A DNA stretch of 64,000 bases from Bacillus sp. BA3 (GCA_002835675.1 PIZR01000002.1:1155878-1219877); one strand, 5' to 3'. Numbered from the stretch's first letter, positions 53,653 to 62,813 are shown. Notes: generated by a model from the letters alone, not told the origin. Numbers and translations are program-made.

Positions 53653-54480
53653 TTAAAATGCCGGTATGGCCGTTTCACTATATTTCTCTTCTAAAAATTT
53701 GCGTACCTCCGGGCTTGTCATGGCCTTGGCCAACTTTTGGACTGGCTCAGAATCCACGTTATCCTTGCGTGCCACTAAAGTAATCGCAAAGTCATTTTCA
53801 ACACCTTCTGTGAGAAGGGCGTCATTTTTTGGAGTCAAACCAAGCGGTGCAGCGTAAGCAGGTGTTATTACTATCGCATCTGCTTCATCATACGTTCTCG
53901 CTAGCATTAATAAATCGACTTCTTTAAACTTATAGTTTTTAGGGTTCTCAGTGATATCAGACATTGTATAGTATGGACCCTTTTTTTCCTTTAAAGTGAT
54001 AACTTTATGCTGTGCCAGCAATGCCAATGAACGATCGATATTCGACACATCATTTGCAATGGCAATAACGGCACCCTCTGGCAATTTATCCATTGAATCG
54101 CATTCTTTGGAATACACCCCATAATTGGCAAAATAAATTGGTTTCACCGGTACAAGCTCGGCATTTTTGTTTCGATTGAATTCCTCCATATATGGAACGT
54201 GTTGGAAGAAATTCACATCCACTTCTTTTGCCGCTAGTGCGGTGTTAGGCTGCACATTATCACCTAATACAACCATTTCCAGGTTAATGCCCTCCTCTGC
54301 CAGCTTTGGTTTAACAAGCTCAAGAATTTCCGTCATTGGGGGAATGAGTGAGGCCACTTTCAATGTTACCTCTTCCTTCTCCTGATTCTGCGCATTTTCT
54401 TTCTCTTTTACTTCATTCGTCTTTCCACATCCTACTAAAAACAACATAATTGCTGCCATGAGAAAGAGTATTTTTTTCAT
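53653..54480 (-). CDS. metQ: MetQ/NlpA-family substrate-binding lipoprotein
   Basis: About 275 residues. The signal peptide ends in the lipobox LVGC (Cys near 18). The NlpA fold shows LKVASLIPPMTEILELVKP, then VNFFQHVPYMEEFN and NDVSNIDRSLALL. It captures methionine or a related amino acid outside the membrane for the ABC importer encoded by the two preceding genes. ATG 54480 follows GGAGGG. Confidence 0.88.
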   Translation of the reverse strand: MKKILFLMAAIMLFLVGCGKTNEVKEKENAQNQEKEEVTLKVASLIPPMTEILELVKPKLAEEGINLEMVVLGDNVQPNTALAAKEVDVNFFQHVPYMEEFNRNKNAELVPVKPIYFANYGVYSKECDSMDKLPEGAVIAIANDVSNIDRSLALLAQHKVITLKEKKGPYYTMSDITENPKNYKFKEVDLLMLARTYDEADAIVITPAYAAPLGLTPKNDALLTEGVENDFAITLVARKDNVDSEPVQKLAKAMTSPEVRKFLEEKYSETAIPAF

Positions 54481-54498
54481 GATGTTTCCCTCCATTAT

Positions 54499-55161
54499 TT
54501 ATCTTTTATCAATCATTCTGGCTACTGCCGTGCCAATAAATTGGATAAGCTGTACTAGAATAATCATAATGATAATCATATAAATCATTAGCTCTGTTTT
54601 AAACTGCTGATAGCCATACCTGATGGCAAAGTCGCCGATACCGCCGCCTCCGACCACTCCCATGATCGTTGAATAGGAAATAAAGCTGATAATCGATGTT
54701 GTTAGTCCGAGGACAAGCCCTGAACGAGCCTCCACGTAAAGAAATTTAAATATGACATCCTTAACGGAAGCCCCCATGGAAATGGCTGCCTCGATCACAC
54801 CCTTTGGCACATCCAATAAAGATTGCTCGACCAATCGCGAATAATGGGCAATGGCGATAATCGCTAATGGAACGCAAGCAGCTGCTGTACCAATGGCTGT
54901 GCCGATTATGAGCCTTGTAAACGGGATTAAAAAAACAACCAATAACAAAAATGGGAATGAACGGATAATATTCACAAGTAAATTTAAAATCGAGAAAGCC
55001 CACGGATTTTCAAGCAAATGACCCTTCCTACAAAGAAATAGCAAGGTCCCGACTGGCAATCCAATTAAAATCGCAGCTAAAATGGACACACCAACCATAG
55101 TAATGGTTTCTCCAATAGACTGCCAAATTTCTGCCTCATATTGAACTAAAATCTCAGGCAT
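54499..55161 (-). CDS. metI: MetI-family ABC transporter permease
   Basis: 220 residues with five helices. The EAA-type coupling loop is EAAISMGASVKDVIFKFLYVEA, and FISYSTIMGVVGGGGIGDFAI is a MetI hallmark. It forms the membrane channel of a methionine-type importer. It overlaps the ATPase gene by 8 bp and lies 18 bp before metQ. Confidence 0.9.
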   Translation of the reverse strand: MPEILVQYEAEIWQSIGETITMVGVSILAAILIGLPVGTLLFLCRKGHLLENPWAFSILNLLVNIIRSFPFLLLVVFLIPFTRLIIGTAIGTAAACVPLAIIAIAHYSRLVEQSLLDVPKGVIEAAISMGASVKDVIFKFLYVEARSGLVLGLTTSIISFISYSTIMGVVGGGGIGDFAIRYGYQQFKTELMIYMIIIMIILVQLIQFIGTAVARMIDKR

Positions 55162-55903
55162 GTCCTAGCCCACCATTCTCTGCTAATTGTTCGATAAAGT
55201 ATTCTGGACGATTATTCCTTTTTTGAATCCCAGTTGGTTCGATTAAGACCGTGTCATAAATCTCTCCATCTGCCATGATCGATACACGATTACATATACT
55301 TTTAATGACATCCAGCTCATGACTAACAATGACAATCGTCACACCGAAGCGTTTGTTTATGTTCTCTAGCACATCTAATATTTCAGCCGTTGTATTTGGA
55401 TCAAGGGAAGAAGTTGGTTCATCGCATAACAACACTTGCGGGTTATTTGCCAATGCCCTTGCAATGGCAACACGCTGTTTTTGCCCCCCGCTTAATTGTG
55501 CAGGATATCTCTCCATCTCACCCTCCAATCCGACAAATTGAAGACACTCTACAACACGGCTCCGACGTTCCTTCTTTGGATAATTTGCCAGCTCTAAAGA
55601 GGCTGCCACATTGTCATAAACCGTTTTATTTGCAACAAGATTAAAATGCTGAAAGATCATGCCAATCGACTTCCGTGCCCCTCGAAGTGCTTTTTTGTTC
55701 AATGTTGTCAATCTTTGGCCGTTCACCTCCACATCGCCCGCATCTGGGGTCTCCAACAAATTCATTAGCCGCAGCAGCGTTGATTTCCCTGCTCCGCTTG
55801 CTCCGATTATTCCATGGATTTCACCTTTAGGTATTGTTAAAGTAACAGACTTAATTGCCTGAAACTGTGAAAATTTTTTACTCACTTGATGCAGGTTAAT
55901 CAT
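55154..55903 (-). CDS. metN: MetN-family ABC transporter ATPase
   Basis: About 249 residues. Walker A is GASGAGKST, the Q-loop follows at IFQHFN, the signature is LSGGQKQR and Walker B is VLLCDEPTS. The C-terminal NIL regulatory domain of long MetN proteins (about 340 residues) is absent, so this is a short form. The upstream sequence has no S-box riboswitch that I can see, unlike many Bacillus methionine importers. ATG 55903 is chosen over a longer frame with no ribosome site. Confidence 0.88.
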   Translation of the reverse strand: MINLHQVSKKFSQFQAIKSVTLTIPKGEIHGIIGASGAGKSTLLRLMNLLETPDAGDVEVNGQRLTTLNKKALRGARKSIGMIFQHFNLVANKTVYDNVAASLELANYPKKERRSRVVECLQFVGLEGEMERYPAQLSGGQKQRVAIARALANNPQVLLCDEPTSSLDPNTTAEILDVLENINKRFGVTIVIVSHELDVIKSICNRVSIMADGEIYDTVLIEPTGIQKRNNRPEYFIEQLAENGGLGHA

Positions 55904-56008
55904 AAAATCCCACTTTCTATTTGTTGAAAGGTAAGTATACCGCTCCACATTATCGTTTCATCAAAGAAACACAGCTGATAAATCATTTTATCAACTAAGG
56001 AGGACCTA

Positions 56009-56068
56009 ATGCAAAGACACAAATTAACAGTTAAAGACTTCCAACCCTATTATCATCCTTATGACTAG
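56009..56068 (+). CDS. possible 19-residue peptide
   Basis: AAGGAGGACCTA precedes an ATG opening MQRHKLTVKDFQPYYHPYD and a stop. The ribosome site is perfect. It lies upstream of the esterase promoter, so it is not that gene's leader. A remnant of a longer gene is equally possible. Confidence 0.3.
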   Translation: MQRHKLTVKDFQPYYHPYD

Positions 56069-56093
56069 ATTTTTCTATTAATCGGATTATTCC

Positions 56094-56122
56094 TTTCAAA
56101 ATAACTGAGAGTGTATTATAAT
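56094..56122 (+). promoter_or_regulatory. sigma-A promoter of the esterase gene
   Basis: TTTCAA, 17 bases, TATAAT, about 85 bp before the start codon and immediately upstream of the Fur box. Confidence 0.65.
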
Positions 56123-56129
56123 TATAAAT

Positions 56130-56148
56130 GATAATGGTTATCATTATC
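56130..56148 (+). promoter_or_regulatory. Fur box
   Basis: GATAATGGTTATCATTATC differs from the consensus GATAATGATTATCATTATC at one base. Its place just after the -10 box predicts repression by iron-loaded Fur. Confidence 0.88.
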
Positions 56149-56206
56149 ATTTATTTTTTTCTAAACTGCAAAATACGAATGTTCTAAAGGACGTGGAGGA
56201 AATTAC

Positions 56207-57001
56207 ATGATTCGATACCTTTATGAGAAAATTGCCAACTATGAGGTATGTGTCATCTTGCCCTCAGGTTACGATCAAACCAAGCAATACCGAACGATCT
56301 ATATGCATGATGGCGGAGAAACTGCCAAGCAAGCTGCAAACTATATCGATCATTTAATTCTATCAGGGCAAATTGAACCGCTTATCGTTATTGGAATTGA
56401 ACCCATTGATCGCAAAAATGACTATACGCCGTGGGAAGCACCATCACTTGCACCGCATGCTTCCACCTTTGAAGGACGAGCGCAGGTTTATTTACATACT
56501 GTCGTAACCGAAATAAAGCCATATATAGATGCCCATTATGCTACCAATCCCGAGCCTTCACATACAGCTATTTCCGGCTGCTCACTTGGAGGACTTGTTT
56601 CGATTTTCGCCTCCTATTATTATCCAGAGGTATTCCATCAATTTATCTCATTATCTGCTTCCTTTTGGTACGAGGACGTTCTTCGCTATCTTCAAGGAGA
56701 AAAGATTGAACGACAAGGAAATATCCATCTAAAACCATCAGTGAATCGTCAAAGCCATCAGCTCTATTTATATGTCGGGGAATTAGAGGGAATTTATAAA
56801 GAAACGATACAAAAGCATATGGTTGACTACACGAAGAAAGCCCACCTAGAATTTATCAAGGAAGGCTATTTGGCATCTAATCTATTATTTGCGTCAGATC
56901 CAGAAGGAACTCATGATGACCTATTCTTTACTAACTACTTCATTCAGTCACTTCGTTGGTTATATGGCAGAGAAACTAAAAACGAAAAGTTGGATCGTTA
57001 A
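56207..57001 (+). CDS. Fur-regulated alpha/beta-hydrolase esterase (siderophore esterase-like)
   Basis: 264 residues of the Fes/BesA/IroE-type esterase family. It has YMHDGGETAKQAANYIDHL, the nucleophile motif SGCSLGGL, a WYEDV segment and the catalytic His in DPEGTHDDLFF. Behind a Fur box it most likely hydrolyses an iron-loaded catecholate or other siderophore in the cytosol to free iron. The substrate is inferred, and no siderophore transporter or synthesis gene is adjacent. Its 3' end is duplicated at 61854-62030. Confidence 0.85.
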   Translation: MIRYLYEKIANYEVCVILPSGYDQTKQYRTIYMHDGGETAKQAANYIDHLILSGQIEPLIVIGIEPIDRKNDYTPWEAPSLAPHASTFEGRAQVYLHTVVTEIKPYIDAHYATNPEPSHTAISGCSLGGLVSIFASYYYPEVFHQFISLSASFWYEDVLRYLQGEKIERQGNIHLKPSVNRQSHQLYLYVGELEGIYKETIQKHMVDYTKKAHLEFIKEGYLASNLLFASDPEGTHDDLFFTNYFIQSLRWLYGRETKNEKLDR

Positions 57002-57028
57002 TTGGCCTTATCTATTGCATCACAATAG

Positions 57029-57072
57029 CCCCCAAGAATGATAATTTCCTCCAGTCTTGGGGACTGCTTTTT
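57029..57072 (+). terminator. Rho-independent terminator
   Basis: CCCCAAGA pairs with TCTTGGGG around a 17-base loop, followed by CTTTTT. Confidence 0.8.
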
Positions 57073-57424
57073 CAAAGGTCCTTATCTATTGGCGAAACAT
57101 ACAGCTCAACTGCTAATTCCTTTAATGATAGTCTATTCAGCATGGCATATATAACCTTGCATCCCCTACCATAAACCCTTCATACTTCCAACAGTTATCA
57201 AACGCATTTGATCGATACAATGATCGCTATCAGCATGCAGCGTAACCTCATGCTCGTTCTGTTACGGTAAAATTAGTGAATGATTCAGCTACAAGCTTTC
57301 TAGCAAGAAATAACAAACGATAACCAAGCAAGGGTTTTCCTCGTAAAAATGTTTTGTGGTATGATAGTTAAATTGTTTATCTACCCTGTGACACATTTAC
57401 ATTCATCTAAGAAAAGAGGTATTT
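57073..57424. other. intergenic spacer
   Basis: Contains an inverted repeat CGTAAC-N14-GTTACG near 57240 of unknown meaning. No gene is visible. The promoter for the next MFS gene should lie here. Confidence 0.45.
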
Positions 57425-58615
57425 ATGCACGCCACAGAATTAACCAAGCGACATTGGTTGCTCATCTTAACACTTACTTTATTAACATTTGTTCTCGGGA
57501 CAAGCGAATTTGTTATCGTCGGGATCTTAACCGATATTTCCTCGAGTCTCCATATCACAAATGCCAAAGCAGGCACACTCGTTTCTGCGTTTGCGCTTAC
57601 GTTTGCCGTTGCCACACCGCTCGTGATGTCGGCAACGAGTCATTTTCCAAAGCGTAAATGGATGTTGTTTCTGATAGGTTCGTTCATCGTCCTGAATGCT
57701 TTGTGCGTGATTTCGACGAGCTACATCATGCTCCTTGCACTTCGGATGCTGACTGCGATTGTAACAGGGGTTTTAATTTCCCTTGCCATGGTTGTTGCAA
57801 GTGAAACCATGCCGATCGCTAAACGCGGACTTGCTATTTCATTCGTTTTCGGTGGCTTTACGCTTGCAAACGTGATTGGAGTACCAATAGGCACTGTCAT
57901 CGCTGAATGGTACGACTGGAATGCATCCTTCCTGTTAACGACTTTTCTCGGGGCTATTGCGTTTTTGGCATCCTTCTTCGTATTGCCTACTATGCAAAGT
58001 ACAATTCGCAGTTCGATGCGTGATCAATTTTCTTTGTTAACACACCCGCGAATTTTAATGGCTTTTTTTATTCCATCTCTTGGGTTTGGAGCGACGTATG
58101 CCGTTTATACGTATCTTGTTCCAATCCTGAAAGGAATGGAAGCACCAGGCAGTTCAATCAGTTTGATCTTGTTTGGCTACGGATTCATTTCCATTTTCAG
58201 CAACATACTTGCTGGTAAAATTGCCAGCTACAATGCTATCGGACGCCTCCGGTTTGTTTTCCTCGTGCAGGCAATCGTTCTGATCAGTTTATATTGGACG
58301 ACAAATCATTTTATCTTTGGATTGATTAACATTGGCTTGATGTCGTTAATGGCCATCCTTTTAACAACATCCACCCAGCTTTACTTGATAGACCTTGCCG
58401 GTATTTATCAACCAAAAGCTACAGGGCTAGCTGCTTCACTGATGCCAGTAGCAAGCAATGTCGGTATCGCCTTTGGTTCCGCACTGGGCGGAGTTGTTTA
58501 CCATCAGGGAAATTTGCTTAATGTGACAATGGTCGGTGGGCTGGTTGCAATCTTTGCAAGTCTTCTAACATTCCTAAGTTATCGCTTAGACCAAAAACAA
58601 AAGAAAGCAGCATAA
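57425..58615 (+). CDS. MFS transporter (DHA1, sugar/drug efflux type)
   Basis: 396 residues with twelve helices. LGTSEFVIVGILTDISSSLHIT is the DHA1 opening, the first loop ends FPKRKWM, and VIGVPIGTVIAEWYDWNASF marks helix 5. It resembles AraJ/YdhP-like efflux proteins exporting sugars or small drugs. The substrate is unknown. AAAAGAGG precedes the ATG, and a strong terminator follows. Confidence 0.9.
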   Translation: MHATELTKRHWLLILTLTLLTFVLGTSEFVIVGILTDISSSLHITNAKAGTLVSAFALTFAVATPLVMSATSHFPKRKWMLFLIGSFIVLNALCVISTSYIMLLALRMLTAIVTGVLISLAMVVASETMPIAKRGLAISFVFGGFTLANVIGVPIGTVIAEWYDWNASFLLTTFLGAIAFLASFFVLPTMQSTIRSSMRDQFSLLTHPRILMAFFIPSLGFGATYAVYTYLVPILKGMEAPGSSISLILFGYGFISIFSNILAGKIASYNAIGRLRFVFLVQAIVLISLYWTTNHFIFGLINIGLMSLMAILLTTSTQLYLIDLAGIYQPKATGLAASLMPVASNVGIAFGSALGGVVYHQGNLLNVTMVGGLVAIFASLLTFLSYRLDQKQKKAA

Positions 58616-58696
58616 GAGAAAGCTAAGAATGCTTTGGTATGCTTCCTTTGGTACCTCATCATTTCATGGCATAATAAACGAGATTACAGTTACTTG

Positions 58697-58746
58697 AAAA
58701 AAGAAGTATCAAGAACGTTAGTTGTTCTTTGATACTTCTTTTTTTA
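58697..58746 (+). terminator. Rho-independent terminator
   Basis: AAGAAGTATCAAGAAC pairs with GTTCTTTGATACTTCTT (one bulge), followed by seven T. Confidence 0.9.
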
Positions 58747-58842
58747 AACAAACTGGGTGCTTACCTCTAAAAAACCAAGAGGATAAATGCAATTTACGCT
58801 GCCTGAATTATACGCCTTTCCTTCCATTTATATATCGTGACG

Positions 58843-59355
58843 TTATTTCGACGACACCACCAAAAACCGGACAATTTGATCCGAGAAGTTAAACCAGTAA
58901 TGGGCTTTTCTAGCATCGAACATGAACGACTGCTGTTCATGGAGTTCCATTCTTTCTCCCTCTATTTCCACTGTTAACTTCCCTTCTATAATGAATAAGA
59001 ATTCATGTCCGCTATGAGAAAAAGCTCTTCCTTTATTTTCACCTGGCTTTAAGGTGACAAGAATAGGCGAAAAAACAGCATCACGAATGCCGCTGGATAA
59101 ATTCTGATAGTGAAATTGTTCATGATTATAATCTGAATTTTCTTGGGAGCGGTCCTCAGAAAAAAAGAAGCTTGGGCTGACATCTAATGTATCGGCGATT
59201 TTTTTTAATGACTCTAATGTGACGCTTGATTTTCCCCGTTCTACTTGTGATAAAAAGCTGATCGAAACGCCTGTTTGTTCAGCAAGGCTCTTTAATGTTA
59301 GTTTTCGCTCTTTCCTCAATAATTTGAGTTTTTTCCCGATTGAATCAAAAGGCAT
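58843..59355 (-). CDS. XRE-cupin transcriptional regulator
   Basis: 170 residues. The HTH is LTLKSLAEQTGVSISFLSQVERGKSS-like (residues about 15-60). The C-terminal cupin from about 95 has GHEFLFIIEGKLTVEIEGERM. Such regulators sense small metabolites and control nearby catabolic or transport genes. It diverges from the MHS transporter gene, whose leader carries a perfect palindrome (59486-59508). AAAGGGGG precedes the ATG. Confidence 0.9.
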   Translation of the reverse strand: MPFDSIGKKLKLLRKERKLTLKSLAEQTGVSISFLSQVERGKSSVTLESLKKIADTLDVSPSFFFSEDRSQENSDYNHEQFHYQNLSSGIRDAVFSPILVTLKPGENKGRAFSHSGHEFLFIIEGKLTVEIEGERMELHEQQSFMFDARKAHYWFNFSDQIVRFLVVSSK

Positions 59356-59444
59356 ACAGATGCCCCCTTTTTTACATAGTATCTAGTTTCATTATACAGT
59401 ACAAAATTTGATGAATGCTTCGTCATTAATAACTTCAAAAAACA

Positions 59445-59473
59445 TTGACAGAAAATTTGGAATTATTTAAAAT
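59445..59473 (+). promoter_or_regulatory. sigma-A promoter of the MHS transporter operon
   Basis: TTGACA, 17 bases, TAAAAT, about 50 bp before the start codon. Confidence 0.75.
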
Positions 59474-59485
59474 GAAGAAAATCAT

Positions 59486-59508
59486 AAATTGAAGTGATAC
59501 TTCAATTT
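59486..59508 (+). promoter_or_regulatory. palindromic operator
   Basis: AAATTGAAGT-GAT-ACTTCAATTT, a perfect 10-bp inverted repeat between promoter and ribosome site. It is the probable binding site of the divergent XRE-cupin regulator. Confidence 0.7.
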
Positions 59509-59522
59509 TAAAGGGGTGACTC

Positions 59523-60824
59523 ATGATGGAAAAGAAACAAATGCGGCGAATATTAATCGCGAGTTTAGTAGGAAGTTCGATTGAGTGGTTTGACTATTTT
59601 TTATATGGAACCGTTGCAGCTCTCGTGTTTAACCAGCTATTCTTCGTGAATGAGGATCCGACAATAGGGCTGTTGCTTTCCTATGCATCCTTTGCGTTAG
59701 CATTCTTCATCCGCCCTTTTGGCGGAGTGATCTTTAGTCATATTGGCGATCGCATCGGGAGAAAGAAAACACTTGTTATAACACTTAGTTTAATGGGGGT
59801 CGCAACATTTGGGATGGGGCTTCTTCCTACGTATCAAGCCGTTGGTATTTGGGCGCCGATTTTATTAATCACGTTGCGCTTAGTTCAAGGTCTGGGAATT
59901 GGCGGTGAATGGGGAGGCGCGCTTTTATTGGCCGTTGAATATGCTCCCGCTGAAAAACGGGGCTTGTTCGGAGCTATTCCCCAGATGGGTGTTACAATAG
60001 GAATGCTGCTTGGAACCATTGCCTTATCTATTATGACACTGCTTCCTGAAAGCGCATTCATGACTTGGGGATGGCGTTTACCATTTATTTTTAGTGCTTT
60101 CCTTGTATTTTTTGGCCTATGGATTCGTAAAGGAATCGATGAAACACCTTCATTCAAAAAAGTAAAGGAATCTGGAGAAGTTCCAAAGCTGCCGATTGTA
60201 GAAACTCTTAAAAATTATTGGCGTGAAGTGATTATCGCCGTGGGAGCCAAGGTGGTAGAAACAGCGCCGTTTTATATTTTCAGCACATTTGTCGTATCAT
60301 ATGCTACTTCGAATCTCGGTTTCTCACGGACAGCTACATTGACTGCAGTCATGATTGCAACAATTATAACGACAATATTAATACCATTCATGGGGATGCT
60401 TTCTGATAAAGTTGGCCGCAAAAAGCTGTTTATAGGCGGAACGATTGGGATGGCACTGTTTGCATTCCCATACTTCTGGTTGCTGCAGCAAAAGTCGGTA
60501 CTCCTATTAATCATTGCAACAGTGATAGGTTTAGGGGTAATTTGGGCTCCCATCACAGCTGTTCTTGGAACGATGTTCTCGGAAATTTTCGATGCAAGGA
60601 TTCGTTATACCGGCATCACGCTTGGATATCAAATCGGGGCAGCTCTGGCAGGGGGAACAGCGCCGCTAGTTGCAACTGCTTTACTTAATAAGTTTAATAA
60701 CTCCTATGTTCCTGTCGCCATCTATATTATTTTTGCATCTGTCCTTTCCCTAGCGGCGATTTTGGCAGTTAAGGATCGCAGCAATCAGAAATTAGACGAA
60801 ACGCATAATACTAGTGCCATGTAA
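59523..60824 (+). CDS. MFS transporter, metabolite:H+ symporter (MHS) family
   Basis: 433 residues. SLVGSSIEWFDYFLYGT, FIRPFGGVIFSHIGDRIGRK and LRLVQGLGIGGEWGGALLL are MHS-family signatures (ProP/ShiA/KgtP relatives). It imports a carboxylate, betaine or similar solute. The next gene encodes an ornithine cyclodeaminase-family enzyme, so an amino acid or imino acid substrate is plausible. AAAGGGG precedes the tandem ATGATG start. Confidence 0.9.
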   Translation: MMEKKQMRRILIASLVGSSIEWFDYFLYGTVAALVFNQLFFVNEDPTIGLLLSYASFALAFFIRPFGGVIFSHIGDRIGRKKTLVITLSLMGVATFGMGLLPTYQAVGIWAPILLITLRLVQGLGIGGEWGGALLLAVEYAPAEKRGLFGAIPQMGVTIGMLLGTIALSIMTLLPESAFMTWGWRLPFIFSAFLVFFGLWIRKGIDETPSFKKVKESGEVPKLPIVETLKNYWREVIIAVGAKVVETAPFYIFSTFVVSYATSNLGFSRTATLTAVMIATIITTILIPFMGMLSDKVGRKKLFIGGTIGMALFAFPYFWLLQQKSVLLLIIATVIGLGVIWAPITAVLGTMFSEIFDARIRYTGITLGYQIGAALAGGTAPLVATALLNKFNNSYVPVAIYIIFASVLSLAAILAVKDRSNQKLDETHNTSAM

Positions 60825-60858
60825 TACATGGTTCTTTTACTTCAAGGAGGACTATTGA

Positions 60859-61842
60859 ATGTTGGTAATAAATGAGAAGGAAATTCAACAATCATATGGA
60901 ATGAAGGACGCAATATCGGATGTAAAGGCCGTATTACGTGCACATGGTGCTAGAAAAATAGACAACCCTCATCGCACAGTTCTTGCTTTCCCTCAACACG
61001 AGGCATCGGCACTTTACATGCCAAGCGCTGATTTATCTGAAGAAGTTTCGGCGGTCAAAGTCGTTACCATTTTTCCAAAGAATCCTTCAAGGGGGATGGC
61101 AACGACACAAGGAGTCATCTTGCTGTCAGATGCAGAAAATGGTGAACATTTAGCATTGTTGAATGCCTCCTATTTAACACGTCTCAGAACGGGGGCATTG
61201 AGTGGCATTGCCACAGACTTTCTTGCTCGTAAAGACGCCCGGGTTCTCACGATTATTGGAACGGGAGCTATGGGATTTGAACAAGCAATCGGTGTGTTAG
61301 CCGTAAGGGACATTGAACGTATTTTATTAGTCAATCGCACACGAGAGAAAGCGGAGAAATTCGGTGAAAAGCTCCGGGACTTCGGAGTAACCGTTCCTTT
61401 TGAAGTTTGCGAAGATGTTTCAGCAGCTGTTCGTCAAGCAGATATAATTTGCTGTGCAACCCGCTCGAACGAGCCTGTATTTAATGGGCTGGATTTAAAG
61501 CCGGGCACACACATTAACGGGGTCGGGTCTTACTTGCCGTATATGAAAGAAGTCGATAATACCACGGTTTCACGCGCTGCTAAAATTATCGTCGACGATT
61601 TGGCGGGTGTGAAGGCTGAAGCAGGAGAACTCATTTCTGCAGCCAATCGGGGAAATTGGTCGTTTAATGATATTCATGGGCAGCTTTTTGAACTTATAAT
61701 GCGGATCAAAACAGGCAGGGAAAATGAAGAGGAAATTACCTTCTTCAAATCAGTCGGTGCTGCTTACTTTGACCTCGCTGTCGCAAAAGGTGTTTACCGC
61801 CAATCGAAAAAACAGAACTTCGGGATGGAGATTGAGGTATAG
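60859..61842 (+). CDS. ornithine cyclodeaminase / mu-crystallin family protein
   Basis: 327 residues, with the Rossmann motif IIGTGAMGFEQAIGV near 135, LRTGALSGIATDFLAR before it, and the late NGVGSYLPYMKEVD and DDLAGVKAEAGEL blocks. Relatives cyclise ornithine, dehydrogenate alanine or reduce ketimines. The exact substrate is unclear. It lies 34 bp after the MHS transporter behind AAGGAGG, so the two form an operon likely controlled by the XRE-cupin protein. Confidence 0.9.
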   Translation: MLVINEKEIQQSYGMKDAISDVKAVLRAHGARKIDNPHRTVLAFPQHEASALYMPSADLSEEVSAVKVVTIFPKNPSRGMATTQGVILLSDAENGEHLALLNASYLTRLRTGALSGIATDFLARKDARVLTIIGTGAMGFEQAIGVLAVRDIERILLVNRTREKAEKFGEKLRDFGVTVPFEVCEDVSAAVRQADIICCATRSNEPVFNGLDLKPGTHINGVGSYLPYMKEVDNTTVSRAAKIIVDDLAGVKAEAGELISAANRGNWSFNDIHGQLFELIMRIKTGRENEEEITFFKSVGAAYFDLAVAKGVYRQSKKQNFGMEIEV

Positions 61843-61853
61843 CAGAAGCTTCA

Positions 61854-61972
61854 GTCTATTATTTGAGTTAAATCCAGAAGAAACTCATGATGACCTATTC
61901 CTTTCCAACTACTTCATTAAGTCGCTTCGTCGGTTATTGGGCATTGAAAAAATAGAAACGATGGATCGTTAA
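61854..61972 (+). pseudogene. duplicated tail of the Fur-regulated esterase
   Basis: Encodes LLFELNPEETHDDLFLSNYF, then IKSLRRLLGIEKIETMDR and a stop, matching the last 39 residues of the esterase at 56207-57001. The frame is open upstream only by accident. The following hairpin is also related. Confidence 0.85.
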
Positions 61973-61982
61973 TCATTAAAAT

Positions 61983-62030
61983 AGCCGCTAAGAATGGTGA
62001 TGTTCACCAAGTCTCGGCGGCTGTTTTTTA
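61983..62030 (+). terminator. Rho-independent terminator
   Basis: AGCCGC-TAAGA pairs with TCTCG-GCGGCT, followed by six T. It probably now serves the cyclodeaminase operon. Confidence 0.75.
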
Positions 62031-62187
62031 CAAAGGTCTTCATTTATCGGCGAATGGAACGGCGCTGCTCATGGTGGTCGGCACTACAGACGCATGATTT
62101 TCATCCATTGCTACAAACAGCTCCACTGCTAACTTTTTCAATCACTTTTACTTTATCATCAATTGCTGTAGAGTGTTTTAGTTTTAG

Positions 62188-62238
62188 CTTTAACCGTACC
62201 CCTGCCAACAACAGTTGATGGGATTGTAAGGCAATAGA
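62188..62238 (-). pseudogene. short LXG-toxin remnant
   Basis: About 45 bp resemble 52085-52135 of the LXG toxin gene (the part encoding LLPYNPKNQLSLAGG), in the same orientation, with indels. Too short to be functional. It suggests a former toxin gene here. Confidence 0.5.
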
Positions 62239-62276
62239 TGTGTTCAACTATTTAATATACAGAAATCTTTAATTAC

Positions 62277-62813
62277 TCAACTTACGCCAGAATCATTTCC
62301 AAGTATTTTCTCTAATAATCCCATCTGACTAACTGTTTCAATATCATTTTTAAAATTTTGTAAGCTAGCTTTATATTCATCGAATTCTAAATCTTTGGAG
62401 TAGCCAATACATAAGTTTAATATACTGTTTAGTTTTTCAGCAAAACCACTAATAAAATAGGTCGTGAGTATTTTATTATTTGTGCTTGCAAGTACTACAA
62501 TTGTTGCCATGTCCAGTGCATATTCTATGTCTGTATCTGAAATCTTTCTATTCTTTTTCTTAGGGTATTTAAATTCATAGCTATTAATAGAATGAATTTT
62601 TCCTGTAAGTAATTCTAGTATCGTTTTATTATAGATTAAATATACTCCTTTAATTAGCTTCATTTCTGGAGCATAAGGATCAGCCAGTATATATTTTATA
62701 CGTTCATCTTCTTTAGGAATCTCTATTCCCTCTAAATCATGCTCTAATATATAAGCTACTTCCTCAATTCTTTTAGGAGGGAATAAATTCGCGAAGCCGT
62801 ATTTTTTCTCCAT
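62277..62813 (-). CDS. protein of unknown function, orphan immunity candidate
   Basis: About 178 residues, soluble, beginning MEKKYGFANLFPPKRIEEVA, then a helical second half (ISDTDIEYALDMATIVVLAS, FAEKLNSILNLCIGYSKDL). No family is recognised. ATG 62813 has GGAAG 8 bases upstream; a longer frame overlaps the S8 fragment. An adjacent LXG remnant and protease fragment place it in a decayed accessory locus. Confidence 0.55.
   Translation of the reverse strand: MEKKYGFANLFPPKRIEEVAYILEHDLEGIEIPKEDERIKYILADPYAPEMKLIKGVYLIYNKTILELLTGKIHSINSYEFKYPKKKNRKISDTDIEYALDMATIVVLASTNNKILTTYFISGFAEKLNSILNLCIGYSKDLEFDEYKASLQNFKNDIETVSQMGLLEKILGNDSGVS

Noticed and set aside
55904-56206. Possible S-box riboswitch before metN
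   Set aside because: I looked for the conserved SAM-I core on the minus strand and did not find it.
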